From Methylocapsa sp. S129 (GTDB lineage: Bacteria; Pseudomonadota; Alphaproteobacteria; Rhizobiales; Beijerinckiaceae): DNA of 64,000 bases. The first letter of the stretch is position 1. Each line of letters opens with the position of its first letter. The notes beneath the pieces were generated by a model. The model searched no databases and was not told the DNA's origin. It saw only the letters and a list, made by a program, of their open reading frames with translations. Location of the stretch: assembly GCF_009765995.1 (NCBI RefSeq), contig NZ_LMUI01000011.1, positions 806,912-870,911 on the forward strand, read 5' to 3'. Below are positions 47,066 through 54,625 of the stretch, piece by piece. The position numbers and the translations under genes are program-made.

Positions 47066-47556
47066 CGCAGACGCGAGTAAAGCCCATTCCGGACGGAATG
47101 CATTCGGTGACGCCGATGCTGGTCTGCGCCGGCGCGGCGGACGCCATCGCGTTTTACAAGAAGGCTTTCAACGCCGTGGAAATCTCGCGGCTCGTGGGTC
47201 CGCAAGGAAAAATCATGCATGCCGCGGTCCGTATCGGAGATTCCGTCGTGATGCTGACGGACGAATTCCCGGATTTTGGATCGCTCGGACCGAAGTCGCT
47301 TAAGGGGTCGTCGGTCGTCATTCATCTCTATGTCGAGGATGTCGACGCCTGCGCCGCTCGCGCCGCGGCTGCGGGAGCGACAATCACGATGCCGGTCGCA
47401 GACATGTTTTGGGGCGATCGCTATGGTCAGCTCGAAGACCCCTTCGGACATCGCTGGTCGATCGGCGCGCATGTTCGCGATGTGAGCCCAGAAGAGATGC
47501 GGCAAGCGATGCAGAACATGGGGCAGGGCGGCGAGGCCTGCAGTCCTTCGGCCTAG
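47062..47556 (+). CDS. VOC-family protein (PhnB-like glyoxalase fold)
   Basis: 164-residue protein of the vicinal oxygen chelate superfamily. The start HSVTPMLVCAGAADAIAFYK, MHAAVRIGDSVVMLTDE and MFWGDRYGQLEDPFGHRW are typical of the PhnB/YdcJ-like branch. Metal ligands are not fully conserved in this branch, and function is unknown. It overlaps the TetR gene by 4 bp, so it is likely induced with it, probably by a small electrophile or drug. Confidence 0.88.
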   Translation: MTQTRVKPIPDGMHSVTPMLVCAGAADAIAFYKKAFNAVEISRLVGPQGKIMHAAVRIGDSVVMLTDEFPDFGSLGPKSLKGSSVVIHLYVEDVDACAARAAAAGATITMPVADMFWGDRYGQLEDPFGHRWSIGAHVRDVSPEEMRQAMQNMGQGGEACSPSA

Positions 47557-47685
47557 CTCGCCCGTAGCGGTTGTGCGGGGGCGCTCTCGCTGGGATCGCA
47601 CATCGTCAGCAAGGCGGAACGAAGCGCCTAGCCTTGCTTCACGGTCTCGACCAGCGGCCAAATGGCAAATCAAGGGAGGAAAGAC

Positions 47686-48372
47686 ATGCTTTCGCTCGAT
47701 ATCGTTTCCCGCGAGGAATGGCGCGAACGGCGCAAGACGCTGCTTGCAAAGGAGAAGGCGCTGACCTGCGCCCATGACGAGCTCGCAGCCGAACGCCGCC
47801 GGGCGCCTTGGGAAAAGGTCGGCAAGGATTATGTCTTCGAGGCGCCAAACGGCAGGCGGAGCCTCGCCGATCTGTTCGACGGGCGCCGTCAGCTCATCGT
47901 CTATCATCACATGTTGAAGCCGGCCGATGAACATCCCTGCCCGGGCTGCGGCATGGTCGGCGATCAGATCGGCAATCTCGCGCATCTTCACGCGCGCAGC
48001 ACATCTCTTGTTCTTGTGTCGCGCGCGCCAATCGCCGAGATCGAGACGTTCAGGAGACGCATGGGATGGACCATGCCCTGGTTCTCGTCCGCCGACGATT
48101 TCAACGCCGATTTCGATGTCGCCGGCGGGTTTGGCCTCAATGTCTTCCTGCGCCAGGATGACGAAATCTTCCGCACCTATTTCACGACGGGGCGCGGCGT
48201 GGAGACGCTGGGCACGACCTGGACGTTTCTCGATCTGACACCGCTCGGACGGCAGGAGGATTGGGAGGATTCGCCCGCGGGCGCACCGCGAACCCCGCCT
48301 TATCAGTGGTGGCGTCTTCATGACGAATACGACAACCGCCACGATCGAGGATGCTGCGGCGCGCATGATTGA
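47686..48372 (+). CDS. DUF899 thioredoxin-like protein
   Basis: 228-residue protein of the DUF899 family, which has a thioredoxin-related fold. Typical segments are VSREEWRERRKTLLAKEKAL, LIVYHHMLKP, HPCPGCGMVGDQI (with two Cys as C-P-G-C) and the C-terminal DEYD. The CPGC pair resembles a redox centre but activity is unproven. ATG 47686 follows GGGAGGA at ideal spacing. It lies 129 bp after the VOC gene on the same strand. Confidence 0.88.
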   Translation: MLSLDIVSREEWRERRKTLLAKEKALTCAHDELAAERRRAPWEKVGKDYVFEAPNGRRSLADLFDGRRQLIVYHHMLKPADEHPCPGCGMVGDQIGNLAHLHARSTSLVLVSRAPIAEIETFRRRMGWTMPWFSSADDFNADFDVAGGFGLNVFLRQDDEIFRTYFTTGRGVETLGTTWTFLDLTPLGRQEDWEDSPAGAPRTPPYQWWRLHDEYDNRHDRGCCGAHD

Positions 48373-48449
48373 CCGGAAGTTCGCGAGTGCGAGGCGTATC
48401 CAGTCACGAGCGGTTCGAAAGCCATGCGCGCCATCCCAAGGATTGTTTG

Positions 48450-49316
48450 ATGCAGACGAAATCCTATGCGCCCGAAGCGCAAAGTTTGATGACCGGCCTC
48501 GCCTTCGGCGAGTCGCCGCGCTGGCATGAGGGCCGTCTGTGGTTCGCCAACTGGGGCGCGCAGGAGATTATCGCCGTCGATCCCGAGGGGAAGAGCGAGG
48601 TCGTCCTGCGCGTGCCGACCATTCTTCCGTTTTGCATCGACTGGCTGCCCGACGGCCGGCTGCTGGTGGTTTCGGGCCGCGAGGGAATCGTCCTGCGCAG
48701 GGAGCCCGATGGTTCGCTGACGACCTTTGCCGATCTCAACAGCCTCGCTCGCGGCTGGAACGAGATCGTCGTCGACGGCCGCGGCAATACTTATGTCAAT
48801 GGCGGAGGTTTTGACCTAATGGCGGGCGAGGCGTTCGCGCCTGGAATCATCGCTCTGGTGACGCCCGACGGCTCGGTCCGGCAGGTAGCCGATGGCATCG
48901 CCTTTCCCAACGGCATGGCGGTGACATCAGACAATGCGACGCTGATCATCGCCGAGTCCTATGGTCGAAGACTCACAGCCTTCAACATCGCAGCGGATGG
49001 GAGTCTGTCGAACCGCCGCATATGGGCTGATCTTGGCGGCGGCGTGCCCGACGGCATCTGCCTCGATGCGGAAGGCGCCGTCTGGTACGCGGATGTCCCA
49101 AATAGGCGTTGCGTGCGCGTTCGCGAAGGCGGCGAAGTCTTACAATCGATCGACTTCGATCGCGGCTGCTTCGCTTGCATGCTTGGAGGGCCAGACAGGA
49201 AAACCTTGTTTGTTCTGGCGGCCGAGTGGCACGGCCCTGAAAACATGCTCGGCGCCGCGCGAACGGGCCAGCTACTGACAGTCAGGGCGCCCGCGCCGGG
49301 CGCGGGCTGGCCATAA
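48450..49316 (+). CDS. SMP-30/gluconolactonase-family protein
   Basis: 288-residue six-bladed beta-propeller of the SMP-30/Gluconolaconase/LRE family. The entry GLAFGESPRWHEGRLWFANW holds the metal-ligand Glu, and GIAFPNGMAVTSDNATLIIAESY and GGVPDGICLDAEGAVWYAD give the Asn and Asp ligands. It probably hydrolyses a lactone, but the substrate is unknown. ATG 48450 has AAGGA upstream. Same strand as the TetR run, separated by about 80 bp from DUF899. Confidence 0.9.
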   Translation: MQTKSYAPEAQSLMTGLAFGESPRWHEGRLWFANWGAQEIIAVDPEGKSEVVLRVPTILPFCIDWLPDGRLLVVSGREGIVLRREPDGSLTTFADLNSLARGWNEIVVDGRGNTYVNGGGFDLMAGEAFAPGIIALVTPDGSVRQVADGIAFPNGMAVTSDNATLIIAESYGRRLTAFNIAADGSLSNRRIWADLGGGVPDGICLDAEGAVWYADVPNRRCVRVREGGEVLQSIDFDRGCFACMLGGPDRKTLFVLAAEWHGPENMLGAARTGQLLTVRAPAPGAGWP

Positions 49317-49355
49317 CGAATCCATTGCGCAACCAGCATTGAAGGGAGAAACAGA

Positions 49356-49838
49356 ATGACCGCAGTAGACACAAACATCCCTGTGTCCGATCGAGATCTC
49401 GTGCTGACGCGCATCATCGATGCGCCGCCAGAAAAACTGTTCAGGGCGTGGACAGAGCCTGAACTGCTGAAACAATGGTTCGCGCCTTTGCCTTATACGA
49501 CGCCCGTCGCGGAACTCGACGTACGGCCGGGCGGCGCCAATCTGATCGTGATGCGCGGTCCAGACGGCGGCGAAATGTCGAACCGAGGCGTCTATCTTGA
49601 AGTCACCCCCAACGAGCGGATCGTCTTCACTAACGCCTATACGAAAGCCTGGGAGCCGTCGGAAAAGCCGTTCATGACCGTCATCCTGACCTTCGAAGAT
49701 CAGGGCGGTAAGACGAGATATACCGCGCTGGTGCGGCACTGGACCGTCGCCGATCGCGAGACCCACGAAAAAATGGGTTTCCATAACGGCTGGGGCCAAT
49801 GCGCCGATCAGCTCGAAGCGCTTGTCGCAAAGCTCTGA
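49356..49838 (+). CDS. SRPBCC/AHSA1-domain protein
   Basis: 160-residue START-like protein. The family start LTRIIDAPPEKLFRAWTEPE, LLKQWFAP and the end GWGQCADQLEALVAKL are typical of the Aha1-homology (AHSA1) branch, which binds small hydrophobic ligands. AAGGGAGAA precedes the ATG. It closes the run of small proteins beginning at the TetR gene and is convergent with the HxlR regulator. Confidence 0.92.
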   Translation: MTAVDTNIPVSDRDLVLTRIIDAPPEKLFRAWTEPELLKQWFAPLPYTTPVAELDVRPGGANLIVMRGPDGGEMSNRGVYLEVTPNERIVFTNAYTKAWEPSEKPFMTVILTFEDQGGKTRYTALVRHWTVADRETHEKMGFHNGWGQCADQLEALVAKL

Positions 49839-49878
49839 GGCGAGAAAGGACGAACAAAGCGCCTCCGCTCTGGCCGCG

Positions 49879-50379
49879 TCAGCTCGCGCCTTGAAGGCGT
49901 CTCGCCACCAGCCTCGTGCCGGGTTTCGCCGCTCCCCCAGGGCCGGCGATCGGCTTCACGGCGTCAGCGCTGATCGCCTGCCCACACGCTGAGCATGAGA
50001 CCTGGGGTTGAAACTGATGACCGCAGGTCTTGTGGACGAACAGGATCGGACTGCCTTCCTTCGGCCGCGCCCAGCGGTCGCCCCACGCCGTCAGCGCCAG
50101 AATGACGGGCACGAGATCGCGCCCGGATTCGGTCAATCGATATTCGTATCGTACCGGCCGGCGCTGATAGATTTCTCGGTCGATCACGCCGCATTCGACG
50201 AGCGATTTGAGCCGCCTCGTCAAAAGATTGCGCGATATGCCGAGATCTTCAATCAGTTCGTCGAAACGTGTGACGTTGAGGAACAGGTCGCGGATGATCA
50301 ATGGCGACCACCAATCGCCGATCATGTCGAGGCCGCGCGCCAACGAACACCGCATCTCCGCAAAGCTGGTTCTCTCCAT
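49879..50379 (-). CDS. HxlR-family transcriptional regulator
   Basis: 166-residue winged-helix regulator. Family blocks are CSLARGLDMIGDWWSPLIIRD, FDELIEDLGISRNLLTRRLK and RPVRYEYRLTESGRDL. A C-terminal extension has Cys-His and C-x2-C (KTCGHQF, SCSACG), which could bind zinc or sense redox state. It is divergent from a SnoaL-like gene across 74 bp that contain two matching inverted repeats, so it probably regulates both. Confidence 0.92.
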   Translation of the reverse strand: MERTSFAEMRCSLARGLDMIGDWWSPLIIRDLFLNVTRFDELIEDLGISRNLLTRRLKSLVECGVIDREIYQRRPVRYEYRLTESGRDLVPVILALTAWGDRWARPKEGSPILFVHKTCGHQFQPQVSCSACGQAISADAVKPIAGPGGAAKPGTRLVARRLQGAS

Positions 50380-50395
50380 AGCGCGATCCTAGTCA

Positions 50396-50440
50396 GTTGC
50401 ATAATTGAACTCAACAGGCTATACAGTTCAATCATTGAAC
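50396..50440. promoter_or_regulatory. Twin operators of the HxlR regulator
   Basis: GTTCAATCATTGAAC (50426-50440) is a perfect 7-1-7 palindrome. GTTGCATAATTGAAC (50396-50410) matches it at 12 of 15 positions. The starts are 30 bp apart, about three helical turns, so dimers could bind the same DNA face. Both lie between the divergent HxlR and SnoaL-like genes. Confidence 0.7.
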
Positions 50441-50453
50441 TAAAGGGAGCGAA

Positions 50454-50906
50454 ATGTATCGCGCCATCGTCCGCCGACGCATTCGCGCGCTTTTCGACGC
50501 CGTCAACAACGGCGACGCCGAACCTGTGCTGCGGGCGTTCGCGCCCCAGTTCGAGCATTCGTTCCTTGGAGATACCGCGCTGGGCGGATCGAGAAGGACA
50601 TTGGCGTCGACCAGGCAATGGTATGAACGGCTCTATCGGCTCTTGCCCGACATCCGGTTCGAACTTCGGCGGATATGGGTCAGCGGCGGCCCATGGAACA
50701 CCCTCGTTCTCGTCGAGTGGGAGGAGGCCAATTCCGCCGGCGACGTTCGCACAACCAATCGCGGCGTCCATGCGCTGCATCTGAAATGGGGACGCGCGAC
50801 GCTGTTAGCGATCTGCCCGGACACGGTCGGATTGAAGGCGACCCTTGAGCGACTGGCCCTGGCGGGTCACGCAGAGGCGCAAGCGGCGCCGATCGTTGAT
50901 TTGTAG
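50454..50906 (+). CDS. SnoaL-like (NTF2-fold) protein
   Basis: 150-residue protein of the SnoaL/NTF2 fold. The start RRRIRALFDAVNNGDAEPVLRAF, then QWYERLYRLLPDI and FELRRIWVSG fit the SnoaL_2 group, whose members include isomerases, cyclases and unknown-function binding proteins. GGGAG is placed before ATG. It is divergent from and presumably controlled by the HxlR regulator. The natural ligand is unknown. Confidence 0.85.
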   Translation: MYRAIVRRRIRALFDAVNNGDAEPVLRAFAPQFEHSFLGDTALGGSRRTLASTRQWYERLYRLLPDIRFELRRIWVSGGPWNTLVLVEWEEANSAGDVRTTNRGVHALHLKWGRATLLAICPDTVGLKATLERLALAGHAEAQAAPIVDL

Positions 50907-50968
50907 GCGATATCCGCTGTCGAGGTTGAAACCGAGCAGTGGTGCGCACAAGGGAATAGGTTCGTCGC

Positions 50969-53383
50969 CTATCCCCGCATCCGCAGCCCCTGCGGATCGA
51001 AGATCGGCGCATCGAGCCTTGTGGCGGGGCGGCGTTCGCCGATGATTTCGATTTCGAAGCCTTCGTTCGCGACGGCTGCTTCTTTCGCGATATAGCCGAG
51101 GGCCAATGATTTCCCGACCGTATGGCCGTAGCCGCCTGACGTCACCCAGCCGACCACTTTGCCGTCATGCCAGATCGGTTCGTCGCCGATGGCGTCGGCG
51201 TCGAGCGCATCGACGACGAAGCCTTGCAGGCGCAATTTGCCGCCGCTTTCCTTTTCGCGGACGGCGGCCTCGCGGCCGATGAAGTCGTTCTTCTTGAGAT
51301 CGACGAAGCGGCCAAGACCGGCCTCATAGGGCCCATAGATCGGGCGATATTCACGGAACCAGGTGCCGAAACTTTTTTCGAGACGCATGCAAAGCAGCGC
51401 CCGCATGCCAAATTGCGTGAGGCCGAACGCGGCGCCTTCTTTCAGCAGGAGATCATAGAGCGCGCGCTGATATTCTGGCCGCACCCAGATTTCATAGCCC
51501 AGATCGCCCGTGAAGCTGACGCGCCCGACGAGCGCCGGGATCATACCGATATTCATGCGCCGGAACGATAGGAACGGGAATTTCTCGTTCGAGACGTCGT
51601 CATGCGTCAGCTTCTGCAATAGATCACGCGACTTTGGTCCGGCGATCGACAGGCCGGGATAGTCCATCGAAGCCGCGCGGATCGTAACGCCGTCTGGCGG
51701 CATATGGCGTTCGAACCAACGGATGTAATAACCCTCGGCCGCGTAGGAGCAGACGAGCAGGAATTTATCCTGCATATAGCGCCCGATCGTGAAATCGCCG
51801 ATCAGCTTGCCATGCTCGTTGAGCATCGGCGTCAGCGACAGACGCCCGACCGCCGGCAGTTTGTTGGCCATCACATGCGACAGGAATTCGGCGGCGCGCG
51901 GCCCCTCGACTTCGATCTTGCCGTAATTGGCGATTTCCGTCATGCCGACCCCGGCGCGAACGGCGCGGCATTCGACGCCGATAGGCTCATGGGCATTGGA
52001 GCGGCGAAAGGTGACGTCCTCAATCGGCGCCATGCCCTTGGGCGCAAACCACAGCGGATTTTCGAGGCTGCAATATTCGCCGAACACCGCGTTCTCCGCG
52101 ACCAGCCGGTCGTAGATCGGCGTCGTGCGCAACGGCCGCGCCGCCGGCAATTCCTCGTTGGGGAAGCGGATGCGGAAGCGGCGCGAATAATTCTCGCGCA
52201 CTTTCGCATTGGTGTAGGGCAGGGTGGCCCAATCGCCGAAGCGCGCGACGTCCATGCCCCAGATGTCATGGCCGGGATCGCCGTCGATCATCCAATTGGC
52301 GAGCGCCAAGCCGACGCCGCCGCCCTGGCTGAAGCCCGCCATCACGCCGCAGGCGACCCAGAAGTTTTTCAGACCCTTGACCGGGCCGACCAGCGGATTG
52401 CCGTCGGGCGCGAAGGTGAAGGGGCCGTTGACGACCTTGCGGATGCCGACTTCGCCAAGCTTGGGGAAATGTTCGAAGGCAGTTTCGAGGCTCGGCGCGA
52501 TGCGGTCGAGATCGTTGGGCAGCAGGTTCTGCCCGAAGTCCCAAGGCGTCTCGCGCTCCGACCACGGCTGGCAGGCCTGTTCGTACGTGCCGATCAACAT
52601 GCCGCCGCCCTCCTGGCGCATGTAGATCTCGCCCTCGAAGTCGATGACGTGGAACTTGTCGACCTTGGGGTCGATCACGGCGGGAATATCCTCGGTGATG
52701 AGATAGTGATGCTCCATCGCGAGCACCGGCAGTTCGAGGCCGACCATGCGGCCCACCTCGCGCGCCCACAGGCCGCCGCAATTGACGACATGTTCGGCGA
52801 CGACATTGCCCTTGTCGGTGATGACGTCCCAGGAACCATCGGGCCGAGCCTTCAGATCGACGACGCGCGTGAAGCGGTTGATCTCTGCGCCGGCCATCGT
52901 CGCGCATTTGGCGTAGGCCTGCGTGACGCCCCAGGGATCGAGGTGGCCCTCGACGGGATCGAACATGGCGCCGACGAAATGTTTCTTCTCGATGAACGGA
53001 TACATCTTGGCGGCTTCGTCGACCGAGATGATTTCGAGATTCATGCCGAGATAGCGCCCGCGCGCTTTGGCCATTTTGAGCCAGTCGAGCCGCTCCTTCG
53101 TGCCGGCGAGATTGAGGCCGCCGGTGACATGCATGCCGCAGGAGACGCCCGAGATCGCCTCGATCTCCTTGTAGAGATTGATCGTATATTGCTGCAGCTT
53201 GGCGACGTTGGGATCGCCGTTCAGCGTATGCATGCCGCCCGCCGCATGCCAGGTCGAGCCCGACGTCAGTTCGGCGCGCTCGATCAACATCACGTCCTTC
53301 CAGCCGCCCTTTGTAAGATGGTAGAGCACGCTCGCGCCGACAACGCCGCCGCCGATCACCACGACCTGGGTATGCGATTTCAT
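50969..53383 (-). CDS. Dimethylglycine/sarcosine dehydrogenase-type flavoprotein (DAO + GCV_T)
   Basis: 804-residue demethylating enzyme. The N-terminal DAO domain has VVVIGGGVVGASVLYHL (7-23) and GSTWHAAGG, where His46 is the site of covalent FAD in dimethylglycine dehydrogenase. The C-terminal aminomethyltransferase (GCV_T) domain, from about residue 430, binds folate and captures the methyl as methylene-tetrahydrofolate (ENPLWFAPKG, RRMNIGMIPALVG). It would act on dimethylglycine, sarcosine or an N-methylated relative. Last of a seven-gene array; the upstream MttB-type gene suggests stepwise demethylation of a quaternary amine. Confidence 0.9.
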   Translation of the reverse strand: MKSHTQVVVIGGGVVGASVLYHLTKGGWKDVMLIERAELTSGSTWHAAGGMHTLNGDPNVAKLQQYTINLYKEIEAISGVSCGMHVTGGLNLAGTKERLDWLKMAKARGRYLGMNLEIISVDEAAKMYPFIEKKHFVGAMFDPVEGHLDPWGVTQAYAKCATMAGAEINRFTRVVDLKARPDGSWDVITDKGNVVAEHVVNCGGLWAREVGRMVGLELPVLAMEHHYLITEDIPAVIDPKVDKFHVIDFEGEIYMRQEGGGMLIGTYEQACQPWSERETPWDFGQNLLPNDLDRIAPSLETAFEHFPKLGEVGIRKVVNGPFTFAPDGNPLVGPVKGLKNFWVACGVMAGFSQGGGVGLALANWMIDGDPGHDIWGMDVARFGDWATLPYTNAKVRENYSRRFRIRFPNEELPAARPLRTTPIYDRLVAENAVFGEYCSLENPLWFAPKGMAPIEDVTFRRSNAHEPIGVECRAVRAGVGMTEIANYGKIEVEGPRAAEFLSHVMANKLPAVGRLSLTPMLNEHGKLIGDFTIGRYMQDKFLLVCSYAAEGYYIRWFERHMPPDGVTIRAASMDYPGLSIAGPKSRDLLQKLTHDDVSNEKFPFLSFRRMNIGMIPALVGRVSFTGDLGYEIWVRPEYQRALYDLLLKEGAAFGLTQFGMRALLCMRLEKSFGTWFREYRPIYGPYEAGLGRFVDLKKNDFIGREAAVREKESGGKLRLQGFVVDALDADAIGDEPIWHDGKVVGWVTSGGYGHTVGKSLALGYIAKEAAVANEGFEIEIIGERRPATRLDAPIFDPQGLRMRG

Positions 53384-53425
53384 GGGACGAGCCTCTGTGT
53401 GGATGGGTTGCTTGAGTCCTGAAGT

Positions 53426-54610
53426 TTAAGAATTGTCTGGAGCGAAAAATCGCATGCCGACGCAGCCCAGCGCCAGTAGAATAGCGAAGAGGCCGAAGGC
53501 GCCCGAAAGCGAGAAATAGTTGGCGATCGCGCCCATCGCCAGCGGCGCGGGCAGGCGCGCCAGCGAGCCGAACAATGCGACGGTCGAAAGGGCCGCGGCT
53601 GCGGAAAATCCGCGATGTCCCACCGCGAGCGCGACGCCGCATGGCATGATCGATCCAGTGCCGAGCCCAATGATGGCGAAGCCAAATATTGTCACGAGGA
53701 AGCCGGCATGCGCGGCGACGACGACAAAGCCGAGCGCGGCGATGGCGAGCGAGACGATAATCAAGCGCCGGTCGCTGACGAGCCGGCGGACGCGATCGGC
53801 ATTCAGACGCAGCGTCGCCTGAAAGGCGCAAAAGAACGCCGCGCCGAGGCCGGAAATGGCGGCGAGTTTTGGCGCTTCGTCTTGCAGCAGAAGCGACGAC
53901 CAATAGGTGGCGGCGCCTTCGCCGGCGACCGATATGCCGATCACGATTCCAAGAACGATAAGGCTGCGGGTCAGCAAAGCGCGGCGGCCGGACGGCGACT
54001 CCTGCGCGCGCTCGACGCCCCGTTCCGGCGTCGCGACAAAGACCCATGCCGTAACGCCTGCGGCGGCGGCGAGCGCAATCAGCGCGGAGAGCCAGGATCC
54101 GATATTGACGGCGATGAGGCTGCCGGCGATCGCCCCCACGGCAATGCCGCTCGATGCGCCGCCATGCAAGCCCGCCAGGATAGGACGGCTGAGGTCTCGT
54201 TCGACGCGCGCGCCTTCGGCGTTCATCGTCAGATCGACCAGCCCCCCGAAAACCCCGAAGGCGATCATGTTGATAAAGATGGCGCTTGAGGATTGGGCGA
54301 TGAGCAGCGAAGCGACAGCAATTCCTTGCAGCGGCGCCCCGACCAGCAAGACCTTGCGCAAGCCGAAGCGGCCGCCAAAAAAACCAGCGCTCGACATGGC
54401 CGCGAGATAGGCCGCCATGAACAATGTCATGGCGATTCCAAAGACGGGGGCGGTGACGCCGGCGCGCGCCAGAACGCTCGCCGAAGCGCCGGACCAGAGC
54501 CCGACGCCCAGACCATAGATGGTGAACAGCCCCGCCATCGCGCCATGCGGGGTGGCTAGAAACGCCCGCGGCTTATCGCGATCGACGGCGGCGAGGGGCA
54601 GCGGCGTCAT
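53426..54610 (-). CDS. MFS transporter
   Basis: 394-residue inner-membrane carrier with about twelve helices in two halves. The motif A-like loop reads GGRFGLRKVLLVG near residue 80. An Asp-Met-x-Asn-type segment (LTMNAEGARVERD) lies after helix 4, which resembles fucose-permease-like or YbjJ-type members. It lies between the MttB-type and dimethylglycine dehydrogenase genes with gaps of 15 and 42 bp, so it probably transports the pathway's substrate or product. Direction of transport is not known. Confidence 0.88.
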   Translation of the reverse strand: MTPLPLAAVDRDKPRAFLATPHGAMAGLFTIYGLGVGLWSGASASVLARAGVTAPVFGIAMTLFMAAYLAAMSSAGFFGGRFGLRKVLLVGAPLQGIAVASLLIAQSSSAIFINMIAFGVFGGLVDLTMNAEGARVERDLSRPILAGLHGGASSGIAVGAIAGSLIAVNIGSWLSALIALAAAAGVTAWVFVATPERGVERAQESPSGRRALLTRSLIVLGIVIGISVAGEGAATYWSSLLLQDEAPKLAAISGLGAAFFCAFQATLRLNADRVRRLVSDRRLIIVSLAIAALGFVVVAAHAGFLVTIFGFAIIGLGTGSIMPCGVALAVGHRGFSAAAALSTVALFGSLARLPAPLAMGAIANYFSLSGAFGLFAILLALGCVGMRFFAPDNS

Positions 54611-54625
54611 GCGCGCATCACTTTC

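Noticed and set aside
51704..53422. 572-codon open frame on the plus strand
   Set aside because: It lies wholly opposite the dimethylglycine dehydrogenase gene, is rich in Arg, Asp and His as expected of the antisense of GC-rich codons, and shows no family motif.
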